A stretch of DNA of 64,000 bases from Huaxiibacter chinensis (GCF_022171985.1 NZ_JAJVHF010000002.1:186001-250000); one strand, 5' to 3'; positions 38,433-46,942 are shown, counted from the stretch's first letter. The notes: generated by a model from the letters alone, not told the origin. A program made the numbers and translations.

Positions 38433-39431
38433 TTACGCGTCCGGATATTCGCGGATCAAACGTTCAACGTCTTCGACCATATGATCGTTGCCGACAAAGA
38501 AGGAGCGACGCTGGTGCAGGCTTTCCGGAATGATGTCCAGAATACGCTCTTTACCGTCGCTGGCTTTGCCGCCGGCCTGTTCAGCCAGGAACGCCATCGG
38601 GTTGCATTCATACAGCAAACGCAGTTTCCCTTCCGGGTGGCTGGCGGTGCTTGGGTAGAGGTAGATACCGCCCTTAAGCAGGTTGCGGTGGAAATCCGCC
38701 ACCAGAGAACCGATATAGCGCGAGGTATACGGACGCTGCGTCAGCTTATCTTCTTCCTGGCAGAATTTGATGTACTTCTTCACGCCCGTCGGGAATCGGA
38801 TGTAGTTGCCTTCGTTAATGGAGTAGGTGTTGCCTTTCTGCGGGAAGCGCATACGCTCCTGGCTCAGACAGAAAACGCCCAGTGACGGATCGTACGTGAA
38901 GGCGTGCACGCCGCAGCCGGTGGTATACACCAGCATGGTGGACGAGCCGTAAACCACGTAGCCTGCCGCGACCTGCTTGTTGCCCGGCTGCAGGAAGTCT
39001 TCTTCCGTGACGGCGGTACCCACCGGCGTCACGCGACGATAAATAGAGAAAATCGTCCCGACCGAGACGTTCACGTCGATATTGGATGAACCGTCCAGCG
39101 GATCCATCAGCACAACGTATTTAGCGTGTTCACACCCTTCAAAAACGACGATCTCGTCTTCTTCTTCCGAGGCGATACCCGCCACGATGTCGCGTGCGCG
39201 CAGTGCCGCTTTCAGTTTTTCATTGGCGAACAGATCGAGTTTTTGCTGCACCTCGCCCTGAACGTTTTCGGCACCGCTGGCACCCAGGATATCGACCAGA
39301 CCGGCCTTGTTGATATCGCGGTGGATGATCTTAGCGCCCAGCTTTATTGCCGACAGCAAAGCAGTGAGTTCACCGGTAGCATGAGAGAACTCGTGCTGCT
39401 TTTCGACAATAAATTCACCTAACGTTTTCAT
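38433..39431 (-). CDS. fbp: Fructose-1,6-bisphosphatase, class 1
   Basis: 332 residues from ATG 39431 (AAAGGG upstream; the frame extends to 39548 but the shorter form matches E. coli). It converts fructose-1,6-bisphosphate to fructose-6-phosphate in gluconeogenesis. Metal and substrate motifs: ASEEEDE, the FIG-superfamily [10 protein letters not shown], and the catalytic [21 protein letters not shown]. Monocistronic, with its own terminator, and divergent from mpl. Confidence 0.98.
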   Translation of the reverse strand: MKTLGEFIVEKQHEFSHATGELTALLSAIKLGAKIIHRDINKAGLVDILGASGAENVQGEVQQKLDLFANEKLKAALRARDIVAGIASEEEDEIVVFEGCEHAKYVVLMDPLDGSSNIDVNVSVGTIFSIYRRVTPVGTAVTEEDFLQPGNKQVAAGYVVYGSSTMLVYTTGCGVHAFTYDPSLGVFCLSQERMRFPQKGNTYSINEGNYIRFPTGVKKYIKFCQEEDKLTQRPYTSRYIGSLVADFHRNLLKGGIYLYPSTASHPEGKLRLLYECNPMAFLAEQAGGKASDGKERILDIIPESLHQRRSFFVGNDHMVEDVERLIREYPDA

Positions 39432-39630
39432 AACCCTTTCCCTGCATCGTATGTTGAGTAAAGCGATCGGATGTTGCGTGTAGAGCTTGATGTCCAACAA
39501 TCTTAACAAACATTCAAATATTAGCGCAGTGGTGAATCGCGCCAGCAAAATACGGATTTACCTGAAATGCGTTTCTCTGGGGCTGACATGTGAGTAAAAT
39601 GTGCGCCACATTGAAGAGGGATAGTGACGT

Positions 39631-40985
39631 ATGCGCATTCATATTTTGGGGATTTGTGGCACTTTCATGGGCGGGCTGGCAATGCTGGCGCGCTCGCTGG
39701 GCCATGAAGTGACAGGTTCGGACGCCAATGTGTATCCGCCGATGAGCACGCTTCTGGAGACGCAGGGTATCTCCCTTATTCAGGGTTATGATGCCAGCCA
39801 GCTGGATCCGGCGCCGGATCTGGTGATCATTGGCAACGCCATGACCCGGGGTAACCCCTGCGTTGAAGCGGTGCTGGAACGCAATATTCCGTTTATGTCC
39901 GGCCCGCAGTGGCTGCATGATTTCGTGCTGCGCGATCGCTGGGTGCTGGCCGTAGCGGGTACGCACGGTAAAACCACCACCGCCGGTATGGTGACCTGGA
40001 TTCTGGAAGCCTGCGGGTATAAGCCTGGTTTTGTCATTGGTGGCGTACCGGGGAATTTCGACGTCTCTGCCCGTCTGGGCGACAGCCCGTTCTTTGTGAT
40101 CGAAGCGGATGAGTACGACTGTGCGTTCTTCGATAAGCGTTCCAAGTTCGTGCATTACTGCCCGCGGACGCTGATCCTCAACAATCTTGAGTTCGATCAC
40201 GCGGATATTTTTGACGATCTGAAAGCCATTCAGAAACAGTTCCACCACCTGGTGCGCATCGTGCCGGGCCAGGGCCGTATTATCTACCCAGAGAACGACA
40301 TTAACCTGAAACAGACGATGGCGATGGGCTGCTGGAGCGAGCAGGAGCTGGTGGGCGAACAGGGCCACTGGCAGGCGAAAAAGCTGACCACCGATGCTGC
40401 TGAATGGGAAGTGTGGCTGGACGGCGAAAAAGTGGGTGAGGTGAAGTGGGCGCTGGTCGGCGAGCACAACATGCACAACGGACTGATGGCCATTGCCGCC
40501 GCGCGTCACGTTGGCGTACTGCCTGCTGATGCCGCGAATGCGCTGGGCGCCTTCGTCAACGCCCGCCGTCGTCTGGAGCCGTGACCGTGTATGACGACTT
40601 TGCACACCATCCGACGGCGATTCTGGCGACGCTTGCCGCATTACGCGGAAAAGTGGGCGGAACGGCGCGTATTCTGGCGGTACTGGAACCTCGTTCGAAC
40701 ACCATGAAAATGGGCATTTGCAAAGACGACCTCGCTCCTTCATTAGGGCGCGCGGATGAAGTCTTCCTGCTGCAGCCCCAGCATATTCCGTGGCAGGTCG
40801 CAGAAGTTGCGGAAGCCTGCATCCAGCCGGCGCACTGGCATGCTGATGTGGATACGCTCGCGGAGATGGTGATCAAAACGGCACAGCCTGGCGATCACAT
40901 TCTGGTGATGAGTAACGGTGGTTTTGGTGGGATTCACCAGAAACTGCTGGACGGTCTGGCGAAGAAAGCCGAAGCCGCAGTGTAA
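39631..40985 (+). pseudogene. mpl: mpl, murein peptide ligase, split by a ~19-bp deletion
   Basis: Mpl joins UDP-MurNAc to the tripeptide recovered from old peptidoglycan. The first frame (39631-40584, 317 aa) holds the Mur ligase N-terminal and central domains, with P-loop GTHGKTTT. It stops after NARRRLEP. The second frame (GTG 40581-40985, 134 aa) begins VTVYDDFAHHPTAI and carries the full C-terminal domain to KKAEAAV. Compared with E. coli (LELRGEANGVTVYDD) seven codons are replaced by two bases, a net loss of 19 bp. Stop and restart overlap as GTGA, so a coupled two-piece enzyme is conceivable. Both halves are otherwise well kept, so the lesion is recent or an assembly error. Confidence 0.85.
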
Positions 40986-41022
40986 AAAAAGCCCGGTAAG
41001 CGTTAGCGCGACCGGGCTTTTT
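40986..41022 (+). terminator. Terminator of mpl
   Basis: AAAAAGCCCGGT (40986-40997) pairs with ACCGGGCTTTTT (41011-41022), starting right after the stop codon. The arms give A-runs and T-runs on both sides, so it should work in both directions. Confidence 0.9.
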
Positions 41023-41341
41023 CTCCTCTCCCGGAGGGAAAGGCCAGCCCCGTTTTTCTCCTCTCCCGGAGGGAAAGGCCAGCCCCGTTTTTCTCCTCTC
41101 CCTGTGGGAATGGCCAGCCCCGTTTTTCTCCTCTCCCGGTGGGAAAGGCCTGCCCCATTTTCTCCCTCTCCCTGTGGGAAAGGCCAGCCCCGTTTTTCTC
41201 CTCTCCCTGTGGGAAAGGCCAGCCCCGTTTTTCTCCTCTCCCTGTGTGGGAAAGGCCAGCCCCGTTTTTCTCCTCTCCCTGTGTGGGAAAGGCCAGCCCC
41301 ATTCTTCTCCCTCTCCCTGTGGGAGAGGGTTGGGGTGAGGG
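41018..41341. repeat. Tandem array of 35-37 bp units, about eight copies
   Basis: Eight near-identical units of the form TTTTTCTCCTCTCCC, a short GTGGGAAA-type block and GGCCAGCCCCG, ending in a ninth CCTCTCCC block that leads into GGGAGAGGGTTGGGGTGAGGG. Period is 35 bp, with two units lengthened by an extra GT. The last block is the dispersed CCCTCTCCC/GGGAGAGGG element seen again at 49921 and 54173, so the array looks like a local expansion of it. It lies between mpl and yjgA, with no unique spacers. Confidence 0.9.
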
Positions 41342-41359
41342 CATCAAACGACGCCGATC

Positions 41360-41911
41360 TTACTCTTCGTTCTCAGACAGCTCGCGCAGATACTGGAAAA
41401 TCAGGCGCGCAGATTTCGGCGGCTTATTCCCTTCTTTCTCTTTCTTCGCATTACGGATCAGCGAGCGTAACTGTTGACGGTCAGCATCCGGCCACAGGTT
41501 CAGCACGTCGGCCACGGCGTCATCACCCTGGTCGATCAGACGATCGCGGATCTGCTCAAGCTTATGGAACAGCGCAACCTGCTGGTTGTGGCGGTTTTTC
41601 AGTTTATCCAGCGCCTGGCGAATCGGTTCTACGTCGCGCTGACGCAACATTTTACCAATCAGCTGAAGCTGGCGGCGGCGGCCTTCTTTTTTGATGCGTT
41701 GGGCCAGTTCAATGGCACCGCGTAGATCCGGGTCGAGCGGGAGTTTATCCAGCGCGTTCTTGCCCAGCTCTACCATTTCCGCACCCAGTTGTTTTAACTC
41801 TTCGGCGTCGCGTTTAATTTCACTTTTACTGACCCAGATGATCTCATCATCTTCGTCTTCGATGTCATCACCGGGAACGTCGTCGAGCCAGTCTTCGGGC
41901 TGCTTAGTCAT
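41360..41911 (-). CDS. darP: Ribosome-associated protein YjgA (DarP)
   Basis: 183 residues from ATG 41911, with AAGGAGCCTGAC just upstream; the open frame to 41959 lacks this. A highly charged helical protein: acidic N-terminus ([16 protein letters not shown]), then basic helices ([42 protein letters not shown]). The family associates with late 50S assembly intermediates. It is divergent from pmbA across about 95 bp, as in E. coli. The tandem repeat array ends 18 bp beyond its stop. Confidence 0.93.
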   Translation of the reverse strand: MTKQPEDWLDDVPGDDIEDEDDEIIWVSKSEIKRDAEELKQLGAEMVELGKNALDKLPLDPDLRGAIELAQRIKKEGRRRQLQLIGKMLRQRDVEPIRQALDKLKNRHNQQVALFHKLEQIRDRLIDQGDDAVADVLNLWPDADRQQLRSLIRNAKKEKEGNKPPKSARLIFQYLRELSENEE

Positions 41912-42005
41912 GTCAGGCTCCTTAAAAAAGAGGCTAATGTTACCAGTTAAGACGCGCACTGAAAAACGGTTCTCTGTTAGACTTCAAATAACTCTCTCTT
42001 ACAGT

Positions 42006-43358
42006 ATGGCATTTGCGATGAAAGTAACCTCACAAGTTGAAGCGCAGCGTAAGATTCTGGAAGAAGCCGTGTCCACCGCGCTGGAGCTGGCTTCAGCAAA
42101 ATCAGACGGCGCGGAAGTGGCCGTCAGCAAAACGACCGGTATCAGTGTTAGCACTCGCCATGGCGAAGTGGAAAATGTTGAATTTAACAGCGATGGTGCG
42201 CTGGGGATTACCGTCTATCACCAGAACCGCAAAGGCAGCGCCTCCTCGACTGATTTAAGCCCGGACGCTATCGCGCGCACCGTGCAGGCGGCGCTGGATA
42301 TTGCCCGCTATACCTCACCCGATCCTTTTGCCGGCGTCGCCGATAAAGAGTTGCTGGCCTTTGACGCACCGGATCTGGATCTGTTCCACCCGGCGGAAGT
42401 CTCCCCGGACGAAGCCATTGAATACGCCGCGCGTGCCGAGCAGGCCTCGCTGAGCGCGGATAAGCGCATCACCAATACCGAAGGCGGGAGCTTTAACAGC
42501 CACTACGGCATCAAAGTCTTCGGCAACAGCCACGGTATGCTGCAGGGGTACAGTTCGACCCGCCACTCCCTTTCCAGCTGTGTTATCGCGGAAGAGAACG
42601 GCGATATGGAGCGCGATTACGCCTACACCATCGGACGCGCCATGGGCGATTTGCAGAGCCCGGAGTGGGTGGGCGAAGAGTGTGCGAAGCGCACGCTGTC
42701 CCGCTTGTCTCCGCGTAAATTGTCCACCATGAAGGCACCGGTTATCTTTGCCAACGAAGTGGCGACCGGACTGTTTGGCCATCTGGTTGGGGCGATTGCC
42801 GGAGGCTCCGTTTACCGGAAATCCACCTTCCTGCTCGACTCCCTGGGCAAGCAGATCCTGCCGGAATGGCTGACCATTGAAGAGCATCCTCATCTGCTGA
42901 AAGGGCTGGCTTCCACGCCGTTCGACAGCGAAGGCGTGCGCACTGAACGTCGCGATATTATTAAAGACGGCATCCTGACCCAGTGGCTGCTGACCAACTA
43001 CTCTGCGCGCAAGCTGGGGCTGAAAAGCACCGGTCATGCGGGCGGCATCCATAACTGGCGCATTGCCGGACAGGGACTGAACTTTGAGCAGATGCTGAAA
43101 GAGATGGGCACTGGCCTGGTGGTGACCGAGCTGATGGGCCAGGGCGTGAGCGGCATTACGGGCGATTATTCTCGCGGTGCGGCGGGCTTCTGGGTCGAAA
43201 ACGGCGAAATTCAGTATCCGGTGAGCGAAATTACCATCGCCGGCAACCTGAAGGAGATGTGGCGCAATATCGTTACGGTCGGTAACGATATTGAAACACG
43301 TAGCAATATACAGTGTGGTTCAGTACTGCTGCCCGAAATGAAAATTGCGGGCCAGTAA
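42006..43358 (+). CDS. pmbA: Metalloprotease subunit PmbA (TldE)
   Basis: 450 residues from ATG 42006 (MAFAMKV), the E. coli length; the frame stays open upstream over the yjgA promoter and N-terminus but that part is antisense. PmbA forms a heterodimer with TldD that processes microcin precursors and degrades CcdA. The TldD/PmbA fold is recognisable by [19 protein letters not shown], the [12 protein letters not shown] segment and the C-terminal [21 protein letters not shown]. PmbA itself lacks the HExxxH zinc motif, which TldD carries. Confidence 0.96.
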   Translation: MAFAMKVTSQVEAQRKILEEAVSTALELASAKSDGAEVAVSKTTGISVSTRHGEVENVEFNSDGALGITVYHQNRKGSASSTDLSPDAIARTVQAALDIARYTSPDPFAGVADKELLAFDAPDLDLFHPAEVSPDEAIEYAARAEQASLSADKRITNTEGGSFNSHYGIKVFGNSHGMLQGYSSTRHSLSSCVIAEENGDMERDYAYTIGRAMGDLQSPEWVGEECAKRTLSRLSPRKLSTMKAPVIFANEVATGLFGHLVGAIAGGSVYRKSTFLLDSLGKQILPEWLTIEEHPHLLKGLASTPFDSEGVRTERRDIIKDGILTQWLLTNYSARKLGLKSTGHAGGIHNWRIAGQGLNFEQMLKEMGTGLVVTELMGQGVSGITGDYSRGAAGFWVENGEIQYPVSEITIAGNLKEMWRNIVTVGNDIETRSNIQCGSVLLPEMKIAGQ

Positions 43359-43400
43359 GATTCGTTAAGGCGTTATCAATAATAAAAAAGGAAGTGAGCA

Positions 43401-43787
43401 ATGCGTAAACACCTGTTAGCGATCGTCGCAGCGTCAACGCTGGTTCTTGGTTCTTCTGCGTTTGCCGCCGATCTTGAAGATGATATGGATACCCTCAATA
43501 CCAATTTGAAGGTGGTTCAAAAAACGGACAATGCAGCGGAAATGAAAGATGCATTGACCAAAATGCGTGAAGCGGCGCTGGATGCGCAAAAAGCCACGCC
43601 GCCAAAGCTTGAAAACAAAGCGGCAGACAGCGCTGAGATGAAAGACTATCGCCACGGTTTTGACGTGCTGGTCGGTCAGATCGACGGTGCGATGAAGCTT
43701 GCCAACGAAGGCAAGATCAAAGAGGCCCAGGCGGCGGCCGATCAGTTTGCCACGACGCGTAATACGTACCACAAAAAATACCGTTAA
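43401..43787 (+). CDS. cybC: Soluble cytochrome b562
   Basis: 128 residues: a signal peptide (ending SSAFA) and a 106-residue four-helix bundle that binds heme b in the periplasm. The ligands are in place: Met7 of the mature protein (ADLEDDM) and the His near the end (RNTYHKKYR). The gene is intact here; in some E. coli K-12 annotations it is truncated. It starts 43 bp after pmbA and is probably co-transcribed. Confidence 0.96.
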   Translation: MRKHLLAIVAASTLVLGSSAFAADLEDDMDTLNTNLKVVQKTDNAAEMKDALTKMREAALDAQKATPPKLENKAADSAEMKDYRHGFDVLVGQIDGAMKLANEGKIKEAQAAADQFATTRNTYHKKYR

Positions 43788-43821
43788 TTGGGTGCCTGAG
43801 CTGTACGTCCTTTCTCCGTGT

Positions 43822-43847
43822 GCGGGAGCGCGCCATCGCGCCCCCGC
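43822..43847. terminator. Hairpin after cybC and after the Hok-like gene
   Basis: GCGGGAGCGCG (43822-43832), CCAT, CGCGCCCCCGC (43837-43847), eleven pairs including one G-U. It lies between the convergent cybC and Hok-like genes and can end or protect both messages; the U-run on either side is short. Confidence 0.55.
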
Positions 43848-43858
43848 ATGTTTGCTCC

Positions 43859-44014
43859 CTACAATCCGGAGCGACAATCCAGTCTCGCTGTTAGTGCAAA
43901 AGAACCGTTTCGAAAACTGATCTCGCACAGTGTTTTCCTCGTCACCAGCGTTAAGATGATTATTGTCAGTGCAATAATCATCAAAACACCGATACTCGGT
44001 TTCAGTCGTTTCAT
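43859..44014 (-). CDS. Hok/Gef-family membrane toxin of a type I toxin-antitoxin locus
   Basis: 51 residues, read from ATG 44014 to TAG 43859-43861, with a strong AAGGAGGC site four bases upstream. The N-terminus MKRLKPSIGVLMMI leads into one membrane helix (about 8-25), then LVTRKTLCEISFRNGSF, which closely matches the Hok signature LTRKSLCEIRYRDG including the conserved Cys. The tail RLDCRSGL carries a second Cys and differs from plasmid Hok. Hok-type peptides depolarise the inner membrane and are silenced by an antisense Sok RNA. The long, structured leader region upstream (44015-44400) fits such a locus; I could not define the Sok RNA itself. Confidence 0.75.
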   Translation of the reverse strand: MKRLKPSIGVLMIIALTIIILTLVTRKTLCEISFRNGSFALTARLDCRSGL

Positions 44015-44080
44015 GGATGCCTCCTTGCTTTAAAAGCGGGTAAGGCAGCGAACATCACGTGGTAAGACGTGTCGTTTACG

Positions 44081-44111
44081 GCCCCGCCCTGATTTAAATT
44101 CAGGTAGGGGC
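44081..44111. repeat. Hairpin in the presumed Hok leader
   Basis: GCCCCGCCCTGA (44081-44092) pairs imperfectly with TCAGGTAGGGGC (44100-44111). It lies 67-97 bases upstream of the Hok-like start on the minus strand, where Hok messages carry regulatory stems and are overlapped by the antisense RNA. Confidence 0.45.
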
Positions 44112-44265
44112 TTTCCACTTTCCGTCCCATGCATGAGACGGTCAGTCTCAAGCACCCGCACGCACTGTAACGCATCCCCATAAGAAAACCTTATCCACGT
44201 CACATTTTCACGAGTCGGCTCGTAAACTTTTACGCCTGTCTCCCTGCCTTTCTGCCACGCAAATG

Positions 44266-44305
44266 AGTGACATTCATCACGTAAATCCGGTGATTTATAT
44301 ATATT
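44266..44305 (+). promoter_or_regulatory. Candidate CRP-dependent promoter for the SFCGS operon
   Basis: AGTGA, six bases, TCACG (44266-44281) fits the CRP core in eight of ten positions. TATATT (44300-44305) is a good -10; the site centre would lie close to -40, the class II position. No good -35 is seen, as expected for an activated promoter. Confidence 0.4.
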
Positions 44306-44344
44306 CGCCTGGTTTATGTGGCACAGATCACTGGTTCCGCTCTC

Positions 44345-44364
44345 CTTTCCACTTTGAAGTGGAA
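44345..44364. promoter_or_regulatory. Perfect palindrome in the SFCGS operon leader
   Basis: TTTCCACTT, TG, AAGTGGAAA. Its left arm, as CTTTCCACTTT, also occurs at 44111-44121. This is a candidate operator for the PRD-type activator encoded at the end of the cluster; the link is by position only. Confidence 0.4.
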
Positions 44365-44451
44365 AACAACTCGCTACAAACAATTCTCCCCCAACGTTAG
44401 TTTTACCCCAGAGCCATTAACGGGGTAAGACGAGTGATTAACGGAGCGGTA

Positions 44452-44772
44452 ATGAACGACGTTGGGGAACAGGCTGCGCAAACGGAGACGCTTGCCACCA
44501 CCATGCTGGAGCAGGTGTATGCCCTGCTTAGCCGCAACAACATCATCCCCAACGACGTGCAGCAGCAAATGCTGACCTCCCACGTCCGCGCAATGGCGCA
44601 CCGGTCGGTGACCGGGGAGCCGCTGCCGGAGGTCGAAGCAGACCTGTTTGACGAAATTTCACCAGATTCAATGCGGCTTGCCCGCGAAGTGGTCGCACAG
44701 TTTGGCAATCTGCCTGACGAAGAGGCCTGGCTGCTCTCCGTTCACTTCGAAGTCGCGAAAGACAACCTTTAA
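44452..44772 (+). CDS. Stand-alone PRD-domain protein
   Basis: 106 residues from ATG 44452, five bases after GGAG; a GTG at 44434 is in frame. The whole protein is a single PTS regulation domain: helices with the two conserved histidines in LTSHVRAMAHRSVTGEPLP and LLSVHFEVAKDN. PRDs are phosphorylated by HPr or EIIB in larger regulators, but this one has no DNA- or RNA-binding part, so it could act as a phospho-sensor or a regulator of its operon partners. It is the first gene of the cluster, 10 bp before the SFCGS gene. Confidence 0.75.
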   Translation: MNDVGEQAAQTETLATTMLEQVYALLSRNNIIPNDVQQQMLTSHVRAMAHRSVTGEPLPEVEADLFDEISPDSMRLAREVVAQFGNLPDEEAWLLSVHFEVAKDNL

Positions 44773-44782
44773 GGAGCATTAC

Positions 44783-45145
44783 ATGGAACAGATTACAGTC
44801 GTGATTGGCGATCGCCTGGGTAAAGGTCAGAAAGTGGCTGCGGGTGTGGAAAAAGCAGGTGGACGCGCGGTTGTTGTGCCGGGCGTGGCGGCAGACATGA
44901 AGCTGGGTGACGTGATGAAAGCAGAAAACGCCACCTTTGGCATTTCATTCTGCGGTAGCGGCGGCGCGGGGGCTATCACCGCACAAACCAAATATGGCTA
45001 CAAGGCCAAATACGGCATGCGTTCGGTAGAAGAGGGCGTGACCGCCATCAATGAAGGCTGCAACGTGCTGGGCTTTGGCTTTATGGATAAAGAAGAGCTG
45101 GGCGAGCGGCTGGTACAAGCCTGGCTGAAAAAGTACGGCGCGTAG
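44783..45145 (+). CDS. Glycine-rich SFCGS family protein
   Basis: 120 residues, soluble, alternating strands and helices (ITVVIGDRLGKGQKVAAGVEKAGG at the start). The family's namesake motif ISFCGSGGAGAIT lies at about residues 54-66, a Cys in a glycine-rich loop that recalls the phosphocysteine loop of PTS EIIB proteins (CGxGxxxS-type). The fold order differs from EIIB, where that loop follows the first strand, so the comparison is a hypothesis. The function is unknown. AAGGAG precedes ATG 44783. It is always seen, as far as I recall, with the DUF4310-4312 genes that follow here. Confidence 0.8.
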   Translation: MEQITVVIGDRLGKGQKVAAGVEKAGGRAVVVPGVAADMKLGDVMKAENATFGISFCGSGGAGAITAQTKYGYKAKYGMRSVEEGVTAINEGCNVLGFGFMDKEELGERLVQAWLKKYGA

Positions 45146-45146
45146 T

Positions 45147-45446
45147 ATGAAAGAGCAATTCACCACCACGGTGAGAGTAAAAGGCAAAGGCGAGGCGAAA
45201 GCGCGCGCCTTTGCCGACGCGCTGAACCAGGTTCAGGCCACGGTGATGAAAGCATCACCCCACATCTTACTGCGCATTGAGCCACAGGACGTGCAGGTTG
45301 TTCAGGCGCAAGAAGCGGTGCGTAAAGAAGCGTTTCTGTTCTTCTTTTTGCACCGGGAAAGACGCACCTACAGCGTGGAGCTGGACGTGACCGTCAACGT
45401 GACCGCCATCAATCTCGATCAGGTGGATTTCGTCACGCAACGCTGA
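45147..45446 (+). CDS. DUF4312 family protein
   Basis: 99 residues. It starts one base after the SFCGS stop, so translation is coupled. A small protein with strand-rich ends (FTTTVRVKGKGEAKARAFADALNQ and YSVELDVTVNVTAINLDQVDFV) and a central hydrophobic-aromatic patch (AFLFFFLHRERR) that could touch a membrane partner. No signal or full membrane segment. The role is unknown. It is presumably a cytoplasmic component of the membrane complex made by the next two genes. Confidence 0.75.
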   Translation: MKEQFTTTVRVKGKGEAKARAFADALNQVQATVMKASPHILLRIEPQDVQVVQAQEAVRKEAFLFFFLHRERRTYSVELDVTVNVTAINLDQVDFVTQR

Positions 45447-45468
45447 TTCTTACTAATAGGGCAGACTA

Positions 45469-46245
45469 ATGTTCCTGATAATTTTAATAAAATCGCTCAT
45501 CATCGGCGGCCTGGTTGGCGTCGGCGTTGGGGCCGGGGCTGCACGCATGTTTCATGCGCCTACCACACAGGGTATGGGCGCATTTCGTACGTTGGGGGAA
45601 CTGAACTCCTGTGAAGGCGATCCCGCGTCCCACTTCTCATTCGGTCTGGGGTTCTTCTTTAACGCCTGGGCCTCCTCGGTGGCGGCAGGTGCCTTCACTC
45701 AGGACGTAGACCATCGCATCATCCCGAACTGGGGTGCGGCGGCGCTGATGATCAAAAACCGTAACGTCGGCGAAACGCTGCACGATCCACGCAAAATGGC
45801 GATTGCCTGCGGCGTGATCGGCATGCTCGTCGTGACCTTCCTTAACCTGACGGCCTCCTCCGTTCCCGCCGCGCTTCAGGTCACCGCCGTGAAGGTGCTG
45901 GTTCCTGCGGCCAACCTGCTGGTGAATACCGTGATGCCGGTGATCTTCTGGCTGGCGGCCATTGACGCGGGTAAAAAATCGGGCTTCTGGGCCACTGTCT
46001 TCGGCGGCGCGGCGCAGCTGATCATGGGTAACGCCGTACCGGGCCTGGTGCTGGGTATCCTGATTGGTAAAGGCGTTGAAGAGAGCGGCTGGAACCACGT
46101 CACCAAAGTGATGATGGCGGCTATCGTCGCTCTGTTTGTGCTGAGCGGTTTCTTCCGCGGTTTCGACATGAAAATGATCGAATCCTTCCATCTGACCGTG
46201 CCGAACTGGCTCGACATGATCCACAACTCGCTCAGCGGTAAATAA
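45469..46245 (+). CDS. DUF4311 family integral membrane protein
   Basis: 258 residues with about six or seven hydrophobic segments (LIILIKSLIIGGLVGVGVGA, then near 55-75, 110-135, 150-170, 175-205 and 215-235). Small-residue-rich helices and the loop TFLNLTASSVPAALQVTAVKV suggest a channel or permease half. It is likely to pair with DUF4310 as a two-subunit transporter, comparable in layout to EIIC/EIID or tripartite permease pairs. The substrate is unknown but presumably the amino-sugar acid handled by the enzymes downstream. Confidence 0.75.
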   Translation: MFLIILIKSLIIGGLVGVGVGAGAARMFHAPTTQGMGAFRTLGELNSCEGDPASHFSFGLGFFFNAWASSVAAGAFTQDVDHRIIPNWGAAALMIKNRNVGETLHDPRKMAIACGVIGMLVVTFLNLTASSVPAALQVTAVKVLVPAANLLVNTVMPVIFWLAAIDAGKKSGFWATVFGGAAQLIMGNAVPGLVLGILIGKGVEESGWNHVTKVMMAAIVALFVLSGFFRGFDMKMIESFHLTVPNWLDMIHNSLSGK

Positions 46246-46258
46246 CAGGAGCCTCGAC

Positions 46259-46900
46259 ATGGAACAGAATAAAGGTTTTTGGTATGCCGACTGGTCGTTC
46301 CCGATCTTTGTTGGCCTGCTCTCCTCCGGCGTCTTCGCCGGAACACACATGTACTATCTCTACGGGATTGGCGCGTTTAACGAAGTGGCGTTTGTGGCGA
46401 TGCTGAAAGCGGGTATGGATACCGGCGTTTACGGCGCGGTGGCGGCATTTGGTGCCAGCTTCCTGTTTGCCCGCATTATCGAAGGATCGCTGGTGGGGAT
46501 CCTGGATATCGGCGGGGCGATCCAGACCGGCGTGGGCCTGGGCGTTCCGGCACTGCTGCTGGGTGCAGGCATCATGTTCCCGGTGACCAACTTTATTGCG
46601 GCGCTGATCACCGGCCTGGTGATTGGCCTGGCAATTGGCTACGTCATCATCCTGGCGCGTAAGTTCACCATCAATCAGAGCAACTCCACCTACGGGGCGG
46701 ACGTGATGATGGGGGCGGGTAACGCTTCTGGCCGCTTCCTGGGGCCGCTGATTATCCTCAGCGCCATGACGGCCTCCATTCCTATTGGCGTGGGTTCCCT
46801 GCTGGGCGCACTGCTGTTTTACATCTGGCAGAAGCCGATTACCGGCGGTGCCATCCTCGGTGCGATGCTGTTGGGCTGGCTGTTCCCGGTCGCCCTTTAA
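46259..46900 (+). CDS. DUF4310 family integral membrane protein
   Basis: 213 residues with about six hydrophobic segments and many glycines (VGLGVPALLLGAGIMFPVTNFIAALITG; GALLFYIWQKPITGGAILGAMLLGWLFPVAL at the end). It begins 13 bp after DUF4311. A conserved-looking polar segment, NSTYGADVMMGAGNASGRFLGP, may line the substrate path. It is the second membrane half of the presumed transporter. No ATPase, EIIA or other energising component is encoded beside it apart from the SFCGS and DUF4312 proteins. Confidence 0.75.
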   Translation: MEQNKGFWYADWSFPIFVGLLSSGVFAGTHMYYLYGIGAFNEVAFVAMLKAGMDTGVYGAVAAFGASFLFARIIEGSLVGILDIGGAIQTGVGLGVPALLLGAGIMFPVTNFIAALITGLVIGLAIGYVIILARKFTINQSNSTYGADVMMGAGNASGRFLGPLIILSAMTASIPIGVGSLLGALLFYIWQKPITGGAILGAMLLGWLFPVAL

Positions 46901-46942
46901 TACCTGCGGGCGCTCTGGTGCCCGTCTTTTCAGGAGAACCCC

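Noticed and set aside
40560-40600. Programmed ribosomal frameshift in mpl
   Set aside because: No slippery heptamer at the break; the gap matches a simple loss of about 19 bases relative to relatives.
41018-41341. CRISPR array
   Set aside because: Repeat units are contiguous with no unique spacers, and no cas genes are present in the window.
40918-41694. 258-codon frame running through the tandem repeat, coding a proline/phenylalanine-rich repeat protein
   Set aside because: It begins inside mpl and reads through a terminator, the repeat array and into antisense of yjgA. The periodic peptide simply mirrors the DNA repeat, and the reverse strand shows the same effect (41003-41347).
44320-44345. 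Sigma-54 promoter for the SFCGS cluster, as in the Salmonella dga operon
   Set aside because: TGGCAC is present but there is no TTGCA-type -12 element at the required distance, and the regulator lacks a sigma-54 activator domain.
44030-44383. 117-codon minus frame upstream of the Hok-like gene as a protein gene
   Set aside because: No ribosome site and no recognisable sequence; it overlaps the presumed structured Hok leader, and I do not have enough to call it the Mok coupling frame.
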